In this document: piece by piece, positions 4,855 to 11,243 of the stretch | How the letters are laid out: each line of letters starts with the position of its first letter | How positions within the stretch are numbered: the first letter of the stretch is position 1 | From: Veillonella sp. | Lineage (GTDB): Bacteria > Bacillota > Negativicutes > Veillonellales > Veillonellaceae | Direction of reading: 5' to 3' | Assembly (NCBI GenBank): GCA_019419725.1 | Contig: DXZL01000006.1 | Coordinates: 1 to 11,243, forward strand | Length of the DNA stretch: 11,243 nucleotides | Position numbers and translations under genes: made by a program | The notes under the pieces: generated by a model | What the model was told of the DNA's origin: nothing | Seen by the model: only the letters and a program-made list of their open reading frames with translations | Database searches by the model: none

Positions 4855-6117
4855 ATGATTGATTTTTTAAAGAAACAGTTATTTACCGTCCACCAAAACG
4901 GTAAGCAGCAGGTGAGCGAGGTCTTTAAATATATAGGGCCTGGCATCATCGTCACAGTTGGGTTCATCGACCCTGGCAACTGGGCGGCCAATCTCGCTGC
5001 TGGTGCTAGTTATGGTTATGAACTATTGTGGGTAGTTACGCTATCTACGATTATGCTTATTTTATTGCAACATAACGTGGCCCATTTAGGCATTGTACGA
5101 GGCCAATGTTTATCCGAATGTGCTTATGAATTCTTGCCGCGTTACGTGTCTAGATTCGTATTGAGTACGGCGGGCATTGCAGCGGCGGCGACGGCACTAG
5201 CCGAGTTTATCGGTGCAGCCATCGCATTGAAAATGCTTTTTGGGATTCCTCTTTTGATAGGCAGTGTTTTGACGGCTGTAATCTGTACCATTATGCTTAT
5301 TACCAATTCTTATCGGAAGCTAGAGCGTATCATTGCAGGCTTTGTATCCCTTATTGCGTTGGCGTACCTCGTAGAGGTCAATATGGTCAATGTAGATTGG
5401 GCGGCAGCTGGTATTGGTTGGGTAGACCCTAAGGTTCCTAATGGATCGATGCTCGTTATTTTGAGTATCTTAGGGGCTGTTATTATGCCTCATAATTTGT
5501 TCTTGCACTCAGAAATCATCCAAAGTCGCCAGTTCAACACGAAAGATCCTTCTGTAATGAAGCGCCAATTGCGTTATGAATTTCTAGACACTCTATTATC
5601 TATGGGGATTGGATGGATGATTAACTCCGCCATGATTTTATTGGCGGCGGCCGTGTTCTTTGCTCATGGCATTGAAGTAACAGAGCTTGAACAAGCTGAG
5701 GAACTGTTGCGACCTCTCATTGGACCTGCAGCAGGTACAATCTTTGCTATCGCATTGCTCTTTGCGGGCTTTGCATCATCTGCTACGGCAGGTATGGCAG
5801 GGGCGAGTATCTTTGCTGGTATGTTTGGTGAGTCTTACGATATGAAAGACTTCCATACAAGATTGGGCTTGGCATTAACCTATATTCCAGCATTGCTTTT
5901 GATTGTATTTGTTACCGATTCATTCCAAGCATTGTTGATTTCCCAAATGTTCTTGAGCTTGCAACTGCCTATTACTATTTTCTTGCAGCTATATATGACT
6001 AGTAGCCGCAAGGTGATGGGGCAATATGCGAACCATACATATACAAATGTACTATTATGGGGCATTGGCATTGTAGTAACCGCTATGAACATCTACCTAC
6101 TCTATGTAGGCGCATAA
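4855..6117 (+). CDS. mntH: NRAMP-family proton-coupled Mn(II) transporter MntH
   Basis: MntH imports Mn(II), and less well Fe(II), into the cytoplasm with protons. The ATG at 4855 follows AAGGAG (4844-4849) at 5 bases. The 420-aa product has the usual length and about 11 hydrophobic segments. Seen: the metal-site motif of helix 1, DPGN (39-42), in GFIDPGNWAANLAAG, and that of helix 6, MPHN (211-214), in MPHNLFLHS. The Met in this motif is the marker of transition-metal NRAMPs and is absent from the magnesium-transporting relatives. It is the second gene after the secreted SLH-like protein, with a 19-base gap and no terminator between, so both come from the promoter at 4020. In an organism with an outer membrane, this pairing suggests a joint role in manganese supply, though that is inference. 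A strong terminator follows. Confidence 0.96.
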   Translation: MIDFLKKQLFTVHQNGKQQVSEVFKYIGPGIIVTVGFIDPGNWAANLAAGASYGYELLWVVTLSTIMLILLQHNVAHLGIVRGQCLSECAYEFLPRYVSRFVLSTAGIAAAATALAEFIGAAIALKMLFGIPLLIGSVLTAVICTIMLITNSYRKLERIIAGFVSLIALAYLVEVNMVNVDWAAAGIGWVDPKVPNGSMLVILSILGAVIMPHNLFLHSEIIQSRQFNTKDPSVMKRQLRYEFLDTLLSMGIGWMINSAMILLAAAVFFAHGIEVTELEQAEELLRPLIGPAAGTIFAIALLFAGFASSATAGMAGASIFAGMFGESYDMKDFHTRLGLALTYIPALLLIVFVTDSFQALLISQMFLSLQLPITIFLQLYMTSSRKVMGQYANHTYTNVLLWGIGIVVTAMNIYLLYVGA

Positions 6118-6152
6118 CATATAAACTAATCATTTAAAGCTAATAATGATAG

Positions 6153-6185
6153 AGAAAAAGACCGCGTTGGCGGTCTTTTTTTCTT
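6153..6185 (+). terminator. intrinsic terminator after mntH
   Basis: A 13-bp stem with one G-U pair (6153-6165 with 6170-6182), core GACCGC/GCGGTC, loop GTTG and a T-run through 6185 broken by one C. The A-rich 5' arm means it could also act on the opposite strand. Confidence 0.95.
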
Positions 6186-6250
6186 AGTAGGTTATGTATA
6201 TTGATTATGTAAAAAGCGTATCCAAGAATACCCATGTGGGCTATAAAATA

Positions 6251-6259
6251 TGTTACAAT
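6251..6259 (+). promoter_or_regulatory. candidate extended -10 promoter of the yaaA-hydE cluster
   Basis: TGTTACAAT is an extended -10 (TGn-TACAAT). The -35 region about 17 bases upstream (CCCATG) is poor. The rest of the 210-base gap 6118-6327 holds the mntH terminator and a 5-bp leader hairpin AGGGA/TCCCT (6280-6293). I see no other convincing promoter there. Confidence 0.38.
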
Positions 6260-6313
6260 TAAAGATAGTATAAATCTGTAGGGAGAATTCCCTCACCAGT
6301 GTAATAGATAGAA

Positions 6314-6329
6314 ATTAGGAGGACCTAAT
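6314..6329 (+). promoter_or_regulatory. hairpin burying the ribosome binding site and start codon
   Basis: ATTAGG (6314-6319) pairs perfectly with CCTAAT (6324-6329) around loop AGGA. The Shine-Dalgarno sequence AGGAGG (6317-6322) and the first two bases of the ATG at 6328 lie inside it. Opening of this small stem would be needed for translation, so it could set or regulate expression. It may be too weak to matter. Confidence 0.4.
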
Positions 6330-6930
6330 GGCAGACGAAGTAAAAGTACAAGATGCAATGCAATCTGATTTCAGTGTTGTTGTAAACGACATTGCAGAGG
6401 AATTATTAACGCGCCTAAATATGGATGAGGATGGTTCTGTTATCGACATGTTCCAAACAGGTTCTTTTGATCCTTGGCAATTATTCGTATTCTTTGGTGC
6501 TTTAGAAAAAGCGCTCGTTGATTTTAGAACAGATAAACGCAAAAAAACAGTTATCGTTCATGCCCAACCTGAGGCCCTTATCGGTATTGGCCGCGTAGTG
6601 ACACCTGTATCCACTATGCTGGAGCATGTGTTGATGTCTCGTTTGAACGACATGAGCGAAGGTCGTTTGGAAACAGGTATGCTTACCGTATCTGCTGGAA
6701 GCATCGACTACGAAGGTGTTAATCTAAAAGGCCGTCACGTTGTGATCGTATGCGACCTTGTAGATGAAGACTCCGATTATCTCAAAGAATGCATTAATTT
6801 ATGTAAAGAGATGAAAGCAAGTCACGTAGTGGCTGTACCTCTCATGTTGTGGAATCCTGAGTTGATTGACAATTTGACAGAGGAAACTATCAAGGCGGAG
6901 TTATCCCATGAAAATCGTCCTCTCTCCTAG
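6328..6930 (+). CDS. uncharacterised protein, possibly a degenerate phosphoribosyltransferase-like fold
   Basis: I do not recognise the family of this 200-aa soluble protein. The ATG at 6328 has AGGAGG at 5 bases. Seen: an acidic N-terminus, then KKTVIVHAQPEALIGIGRVV (72-91), and LKGRHVVIVCDLVDEDSDYL (133-152) followed by CINLCKEMKASHVVAVPLML. The order strand-loop-helix-strand with GRHVVIVCDLVD resembles the PRPP loop region of type I phosphoribosyltransferases (VLIVDDVxTTG), but the second acidic residue and the TTG of that loop are absent, so it is unlikely to bind PRPP in the usual way. There is no signal peptide or membrane segment. Its last 23 bases overlap the start of yaaA, which implies translational coupling and a linked function. 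The fold suggestion is inference at low confidence; the gene itself is well supported. Confidence 0.75.
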   Translation: MADEVKVQDAMQSDFSVVVNDIAEELLTRLNMDEDGSVIDMFQTGSFDPWQLFVFFGALEKALVDFRTDKRKKTVIVHAQPEALIGIGRVVTPVSTMLEHVLMSRLNDMSEGRLETGMLTVSAGSIDYEGVNLKGRHVVIVCDLVDEDSDYLKECINLCKEMKASHVVAVPLMLWNPELIDNLTEETIKAELSHENRPLS

Positions 6931-7654
6931 TAAGACTAAAACGATTACTCCTGCTGCTACCAATGATGGGGCAGTACATACTGCAGTCTTAGACGGTCAA
7001 TTTCAACCGCACATCACACAAGACATTGTAAAACATGTGCAATCTCTCGATGTGGCCGCCCTTGGCAAGGCTTTAAAATTAAAGGATGATAAGGCGCAGG
7101 CGCTCTTTGAATTCTATCAAGATTTTGAGTCCCATCCTGTTGGGCTTGCTTGTGAAAGCTACGATGGTATTGCCTTCAAATATTTAGACTGGCAGAACTT
7201 GTCCGATGAGGCTAAGGCCTTTGGTGAAAGCCACCTCGTTGTGATGTCTGCCCTATACGGCGTTGTAGAGCCTACGATGGGCGTTAGAGACTATCGATTA
7301 GATATGGTTGATAAGGTAGGCATTAATTTATACGATACGTGGCGCGAAACGGTGGACGCATACTTTCACAAGGAAGATTGGATCCTAAATCTAGCGTCTA
7401 AAGAATATGCAAAAATGGTGAACCATCCGAAGGTGGTAACCGTTGAGTTTTGGGAATTACGAGGCGATGCGTTTAAACAGATGAGTACGTCCTCGAAAAT
7501 GAGTCGCGGTGTGATGGCTCACGAATGTTTAACAGCGCAAGTGCAACATGTGCGGGATTTGCCGCGCGAAGTGAATGGGTTTACCTGTGTCACTGACATA
7601 GATTCCATTACTATACCAAGCGAATCGATGACGGTTCGTTATGAAAGGAAGTGA
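6908..7654 (+). CDS. yaaA: peroxide stress protein YaaA (UPF0246/DUF328)
   Basis: In E. coli, YaaA limits free intracellular iron and so reduces DNA and protein damage during hydrogen peroxide stress; the protein can bind DNA, but its chemistry is not settled. The 248-aa product is family length. Seen: the hallmark start MKIVLSPSKT, then GLACESYDGIAFKYLDW, the central signature VVMSALYGVVEPTMGVRDYRLDM, LNLASKEYAKMV, and a C-terminal SKMSRGVMAHECL block that matches the family's AKKARG-type region. The ATG at 6908 lies inside the previous gene, with GGAG (6897-6900) 7 bases upstream. That overlap and the 4-base gap to hydE make this an operon. The iron-sparing role fits with Dps and MntH nearby. 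Confidence 0.94.
   Translation: MKIVLSPSKTKTITPAATNDGAVHTAVLDGQFQPHITQDIVKHVQSLDVAALGKALKLKDDKAQALFEFYQDFESHPVGLACESYDGIAFKYLDWQNLSDEAKAFGESHLVVMSALYGVVEPTMGVRDYRLDMVDKVGINLYDTWRETVDAYFHKEDWILNLASKEYAKMVNHPKVVTVEFWELRGDAFKQMSTSSKMSRGVMAHECLTAQVQHVRDLPREVNGFTCVTDIDSITIPSESMTVRYERK
7645..7651 (+). promoter_or_regulatory. ribosome binding site that decides the hydE start
   Basis: AAGGAAG lies just downstream of the in-frame ATG at 7641, so it cannot serve that codon. It is placed to serve the TTG at 7659 (7-9 bases away, depending on which bases pair). No such site precedes the ATG. Confidence 0.6.
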
Positions 7655-7658
7655 TTGT

Positions 7659-8777
7659 TTGCAAGTGCAAGACATTCTCGGAAAAGACCTCGTCGGCGAT
7701 GAATGGCTGACCGAGGAAGAATTGCGATTTCTCATGTCTGTAACTGATGAAGACGAGTTGCAGTTAATATATAAAAAGGCTTACGAAGTGAAGGCGAAAT
7801 ATGTAAAGCCTGTAGCGTATTATCGTGGCCTCATCGAGTTCTCGAACCGATGCATCAAAAACTGTAATTACTGCGGTATCCGTCGTGAAAATGACAAGAC
7901 GGAACGCTTTGATATGAACCGTGAAGACATCATCAAGATGGCCCAGTGGGCGTATGACCATGAATATGGTTCTATTACGTTACAATCTGGTGAACGCAGT
8001 GATGATATATTCGTTGATTATGTGGTAGATCTTATTCGCGATATTAAAGCCATTGGCGATGGTTCCCTCGGCATTACGATGTGCGTAGGGGAACAAAGCG
8101 AAGAGGCGTACCGCCGCATGCGTGAAGCCGGTGCTAGTCGTTATTTATTGCGCATTGAAACAACAAATAAAGAACTGTATCATAAAATTCATCCTCAAGA
8201 TGAATTGCACTCCTTTGAAACGCGCGTTGAATGCTTACGTCGTTTGCGCCGCGTAGGCTTCCAAGTAGGTACAGGTGTCATGATTGGTTTGCCTGGTCAA
8301 ACTGAGGAAGATTTAGTGAACGATATCTTGTTCTATCGCGATATGGATATCGACATGATTGGTATGGGACCATATGTGGTTCATCACGATACGCCGCTAG
8401 GCCAAGAGGCTTTAGCGATGGGAATTGATGACGAAGCTGGTAAATTGCGCCGTATTCAATTGGGTCTCAAGATGATTGCGTTAACACGTTTATTCTTAAA
8501 AGACGTAAATATTGCGGCTACAACAGCATTACAAGCTTTGGATAAACTTGGCCGTGAAAAAGGCCTTGCTGCAGGTGCCAATATTTTGATGCCTATCATT
8601 ACCATTCCGGAACACCGTGCAAAATATTTGCTGTACGATAATAAACCTTGCGTAGATGATAATGCAGACAAATGTAAAGACTGCTTAACGCGTCGCGTAA
8701 TGTCCATCGGCGATACCGTAGGCTGGAAACAAAATGGAGACTCTAAGCACTACGGAAAACGTACGGGAGAATTTTAG
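7659..8777 (+). CDS. hydE: [FeFe]-hydrogenase H-cluster radical SAM maturase HydE
   Basis: HydE is a radical SAM enzyme that, with HydG and HydF, builds the diiron subcluster of [FeFe]-hydrogenase; it acts on an HydG-derived iron-cysteine complex. Counting from TTG 7659 (372 aa): the radical SAM motif CX3CX2C is C65, C69, C72 (CIKNCNYCGIR), followed by ITLQSGE, GITMCVGEQSEEAYRRMREAG, YLLRIETTN, GVMIGLPGQTEEDL and MIGMGPYVVHHDTPL, all typical of HydE. Near the C-terminus C331, C339 and C342 form CX7CX2C, the spacing of the accessory Fe-S site in Thermotoga HydE; this separates it from PylB and BioB. The alternative ATG at 7641 adds six residues and overlaps yaaA, but has no ribosome binding site. 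hydF, hydG and the hydrogenase are not in this window. Confidence 0.93.
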   Translation: MQVQDILGKDLVGDEWLTEEELRFLMSVTDEDELQLIYKKAYEVKAKYVKPVAYYRGLIEFSNRCIKNCNYCGIRRENDKTERFDMNREDIIKMAQWAYDHEYGSITLQSGERSDDIFVDYVVDLIRDIKAIGDGSLGITMCVGEQSEEAYRRMREAGASRYLLRIETTNKELYHKIHPQDELHSFETRVECLRRLRRVGFQVGTGVMIGLPGQTEEDLVNDILFYRDMDIDMIGMGPYVVHHDTPLGQEALAMGIDDEAGKLRRIQLGLKMIALTRLFLKDVNIAATTALQALDKLGREKGLAAGANILMPIITIPEHRAKYLLYDNKPCVDDNADKCKDCLTRRVMSIGDTVGWKQNGDSKHYGKRTGEF

Positions 8778-8828
8778 TTTTCTATGTGTATCTAACCCAG
8801 ATATCATATTATATATTAGAGGTGTATT

Positions 8829-9494
8829 ATGGAGACGAAATGGTATTCTGATTTTTGGCGGTTGTTTGCGAGTCCTTTTAAAGGTGGTATTGATCAGGTT
8901 GTTCAATCCGGTACATTGAACAAAGGCTTTTGGGGCACTGTATTCTTATGGGCTATTCCATATATTATATTAGCTTTATTTGGGACTATGTTGATTCCAT
9001 TTCTCCCTCATAATGAATTTACTGGTTTAACCTATTTAATCGGTATCGGTGCAAGTTTTATATTCATCTTTGCATGGCTCATCAGTATCGGTTGGTCCTT
9101 TGTAATGGTTGCCATTGGTTCTTATGTATATAACTGGGTCATCACTAAGATGGGTGGTACAGACAATGTACAAGCCATTATGAAAGTTAGCTGGTATCTA
9201 CAAGGGTATGAAGTACTATTATTTAGTATTGGTTATATGATAGTCTTGATCTTAATGGAGCTATTAGGTCTTGTATTCGATAGTAGTGCTATTGCTGGTT
9301 TCGTATATTTTGTAGGAACTGTGGCATTAATTATTATTTCTATCTGGGTATCCTTAGAACTTATGGCAAGACAAGTCATGCTTACTAAGATGAAAGTTTT
9401 CATTGCCTGTATCATAACGTCCATTATCTTTGTTCTTATCTGGGCAATCTTCATGGCACTTCTTGGTGGCTGTGCCTCTTTAGTGGGTAGATAA
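8829..9494 (+). CDS. Yip1-family multi-pass membrane protein
   Basis: This 221-aa integral membrane protein has about five hydrophobic segments, near residues 33-57, 68-100, 122-150, 155-176 and 186-215. The short cytosolic start DFWRLFASPFKGGIDQVV matches the opening of bacterial Yip1-domain proteins, in which an aromatic residue and a Ser-Pro precede the first helix. Bacterial Yip1-domain proteins have no agreed function, so none is given. The ATG at 8829 has GAGGTG (8819-8824) at 4 bases. It lies 51 bases after hydE with no terminator between, so read-through is likely. The AT-rich gap contains TATATT at 8812 but no matching -35 box. A terminator follows. The family assignment rests on the N-terminal motif and topology only. 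Confidence 0.68.
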   Translation: METKWYSDFWRLFASPFKGGIDQVVQSGTLNKGFWGTVFLWAIPYIILALFGTMLIPFLPHNEFTGLTYLIGIGASFIFIFAWLISIGWSFVMVAIGSYVYNWVITKMGGTDNVQAIMKVSWYLQGYEVLLFSIGYMIVLILMELLGLVFDSSAIAGFVYFVGTVALIIISIWVSLELMARQVMLTKMKVFIACIITSIIFVLIWAIFMALLGGCASLVGR

Positions 9495-9520
9495 TACTGA
9501 TATATAAATTAATATTAATA

Positions 9521-9569
9521 AAGAGTCCTCTTTTTTTGATAAATTTTTTCGGAAAAAGAGGACTTTTCT
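9521..9569 (+). terminator. intrinsic terminator after the Yip1-family gene
   Basis: AAGAGTCCTCTTTTT (9521-9535) pairs with AAAAAGAGGACTTTT (9553-9567) over 15 bp with one G-U pair, across a 17-base loop, with a T-rich 3' edge. The A/T-flanked stem is nearly symmetrical, so it may work in both directions. Confidence 0.88.
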
Positions 9570-9628
9570 ATTTGGGTGTCGAAATGTATTAGCAAAAGCC
9601 GTAATTTGCCAGTAAGGAGGCGATTCCA

Positions 9629-11243
9629 ATGAAAGAGTACAGTAGTGATAAAATTAGAAACGTTGCTGTTGTTTCCCACGATGGTGCAGGTAAAACAGCT
9701 CTTGTTGAATCCTTGTTGTTAACCTCTGGTGCGGTTGATTTCGTAGGTAAAGGCCAAGACAATAAACATATTATGGACTTTGAACCTGAAGAAATTAAAC
9801 GTAACGTAACAATCCAATTGGGCATGGCTCCATGTGAATGGCATGACCATAAGGTTAACTTCGTAGATACTCCAGGCTATAACGAATTCCATGGCGAAGT
9901 TCGTGCCGCTTTGCGTGCGTGCGATGGTATGTTGATGGTACTATCCGCCACATCTGGTGTAGAAACTGACACAGTTCGCGCATGGGATTATGCAGTTGAA
10001 TTACAAATGCCACGCATGGCATTTATCAATAAAATGGATGTGGATGGTGCCGATTTCTTCGGTACTATTGAAAGAATGCGGGAATTATTTGGCAAAGGCA
10101 TTATGCCATTGCAGATTCCTATCGGTGAAGGCGCCAACTTTGAAGGCGTCGTAGACGTAGCAAAAATGACTGCGTTTACTTACAAGGACGGCCAACCAAC
10201 AGAGATTGCTGTACCAGCTCACCTTATCGAAAAGGCTCAAGAAATTCGGGAAATGACCGTAGAAGCCGCGGCTGAAGGTAGCGATGAATTGTTGGAAAAA
10301 TATTTAGAAGGCGAAGAATTATCCTTAGAGGAAATTCGCCAAGGCTTGCGTGAAGGGATGATTAGTGGCCGTGTGTGCCCAATCATGTGTGGCAGTGCCA
10401 CATCTCGTATTGGCCTAGATCAAGTATTGGATCGTATGATTCGTTACATGCCGGATGCAACTAAAAAAGTGATGACCGCAACTGATGCGGAAACCGGCGA
10501 ACAATGTGTAGTACATGTAGATAAACCGTTAACTGCATTCGTATTTAAAACATTGTTAGACCCATTCGCAGGCAAACAAAGCTTTGTACGTATCTTCTCT
10601 GGTGAACTGAAAGAAGGGGATCGCCTCTTTGATGTGAACCAAGGTGTAGAAGAAAAATGGGGCAAGATGGTTACCCTTATTGGGAAGCAACAAATCCCTG
10701 TATCTGCCGCTAAAGCTGGCGATATCGTAGTGATACCGAAATTAGCTAATGCTAAAACAGGCGATACATTAACTGCTCCTGACTTTAAAGTAACATACGA
10801 TGCTATCCGATTCCCTCAACCTCTATACACAGTGGCATTAGAACCTGTGAAAAAAGGTGAGGAGGAAAAATTAGCTGGTGCTGTTCTAAAAGTAGCAGAA
10901 GAAGATCCTACTTGCGTAGTAGTGAAAAATGCTGAGGCCCGTCAACTACAAATCGATTGTATGGGCGAGGTTCATCTCGAGCATATCCTCAACAAAATGG
11001 ATCGTAAATATGGCGTACAAGCTAAACTTGTGACTCCATATATTCCATACCGCGAAACAATTAAAGGCTCCGCTGAAACCGAGTCTAAATATAAGAAACA
11101 AAGTGGCGGTCATGGCCAATATGGTCACGTTAAGATTCAAGTGGACCCATTATACGATGGAAGCGAATTTGCATTCGTAGACAAAATCTTTGGTGGTGCT
11201 GTACCTAAACAATACATACCAGCAGTGGAAAAGGGTGCCAAAG
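9629..11243 (+). CDS. elongation factor G-like GTPase (EF-G-2 type), 3' end outside window
   Basis: A translational GTPase of the EF-G-like group that includes Thermus TTHA1498; the cellular role of these paralogues is poorly defined. The ATG at 9629 follows AAGGAGG (9614-9620) at 8 bases. 538 codons are visible with no stop before the edge, of an expected 680-700. Seen: P-loop SHDGAGKT (16-23), a switch I equivalent EEIKRNVTI instead of the canonical QERGITI, G3 DTPGY (80-84), G4 NKMD (134-137), then domains II (about 290-380) and III (about 390-465), and the start of domain IV with KKQSGGHGQYG (about 489-499). Canonical EF-G has DTPGH, and the His that activates water is Tyr84 here, as in other EF-G-2 proteins. 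This and the altered P-loop argue against it being the main fusA. No clear promoter is visible between the terminator and this gene. Confidence 0.92.
   Translation, partial: MKEYSSDKIRNVAVVSHDGAGKTALVESLLLTSGAVDFVGKGQDNKHIMDFEPEEIKRNVTIQLGMAPCEWHDHKVNFVDTPGYNEFHGEVRAALRACDGMLMVLSATSGVETDTVRAWDYAVELQMPRMAFINKMDVDGADFFGTIERMRELFGKGIMPLQIPIGEGANFEGVVDVAKMTAFTYKDGQPTEIAVPAHLIEKAQEIREMTVEAAAEGSDELLEKYLEGEELSLEEIRQGLREGMISGRVCPIMCGSATSRIGLDQVLDRMIRYMPDATKKVMTATDAETGEQCVVHVDKPLTAFVFKTLLDPFAGKQSFVRIFSGELKEGDRLFDVNQGVEEKWGKMVTLIGKQQIPVSAAKAGDIVVIPKLANAKTGDTLTAPDFKVTYDAIRFPQPLYTVALEPVKKGEEEKLAGAVLKVAEEDPTCVVVKNAEARQLQIDCMGEVHLEHILNKMDRKYGVQAKLVTPYIPYRETIKGSAETESKYKKQSGGHGQYGHVKIQVDPLYDGSEFAFVDKIFGGAVPKQYIPAVEKGAK

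Noticed and set aside
6218..6239. Inverted repeats GTAT...ATAC and CCCATGTGGG in the gap after mntH
   Set aside because: Arms of four to five bases in AT-rich DNA with no clear link to a promoter or terminator; expected by chance.
8734..8919. Small plus-strand open frame spanning the hydE end and the Yip1-family gene start
   Set aside because: It overlaps two well-supported genes in another frame and has no ribosome binding site.
1..11243. CRISPR array, insertion sequence, prophage or defence system
   Set aside because: No spaced direct repeats, transposase or integrase genes, terminal repeats or defence domains were seen; the genes are ordinary chromosomal ones.

Overview
The window looks like chromosomal core sequence from a diderm Firmicute of the Negativicutes, most likely Veillonella or a close relative. 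The reasons are: moderately AT-rich DNA with strong AAGGAG ribosome binding sites; Firmicute-like QueF, EpsC-type CysE and Dps proteins; a secreted protein with an SLH-like domain and a porin-like end, the architecture Negativicutes use to tie the outer membrane to peptidoglycan; and a HydE maturase, which fits an anaerobe that evolves hydrogen. The genus is an inference; I ran no search. All genes are on the + strand. I see no insertion sequence, phage gene or CRISPR array.

Layout. (1) 1-1200: the 3' two-thirds of queF (queuosine synthesis), with an unrecognised seven-helix membrane protein starting one base after its stop. (2) 1201-3119: cysteine synthesis, cysK then cysE, with a leader before cysK that carries an intrinsic terminator, an 18-bp palindrome before cysE, and a strong terminator after cysE. 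(3) 3152-3738: dps with a consensus promoter and a perfect 20-bp palindrome at the expected transcription start. (4) 3744-3916: tRNA-Ser(GCU) with its own promoter and terminator. (5) 4020-6185: a two-gene operon, a secreted SLH-like/coiled-coil/beta-hairpin protein followed 19 bases later by mntH, closed by a terminator. (6) 6251-9567: a tight cluster of a PRTase-like protein, yaaA, hydE and a Yip1-family membrane protein, closed by a terminator. (7) 9629-end: an EF-G-like translational GTPase (EF-G-2 type), cut by the window edge.

How they fit together. Several genes share a metal and oxidative-stress theme: Dps stores iron and consumes peroxide, MntH imports manganese, YaaA lowers free iron under peroxide stress, CysK/CysE make the cysteine needed for thiols and Fe-S clusters, and HydE helps build the oxygen-sensitive [FeFe]-hydrogenase cofactor. 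The parts most worth a second look are the SLH/hairpin protein paired with MntH (a possible outer-envelope partner for manganese uptake), the cysK leader, the dps operator, and the small PRTase-like gene that overlaps yaaA and has its ribosome binding site inside a hairpin.
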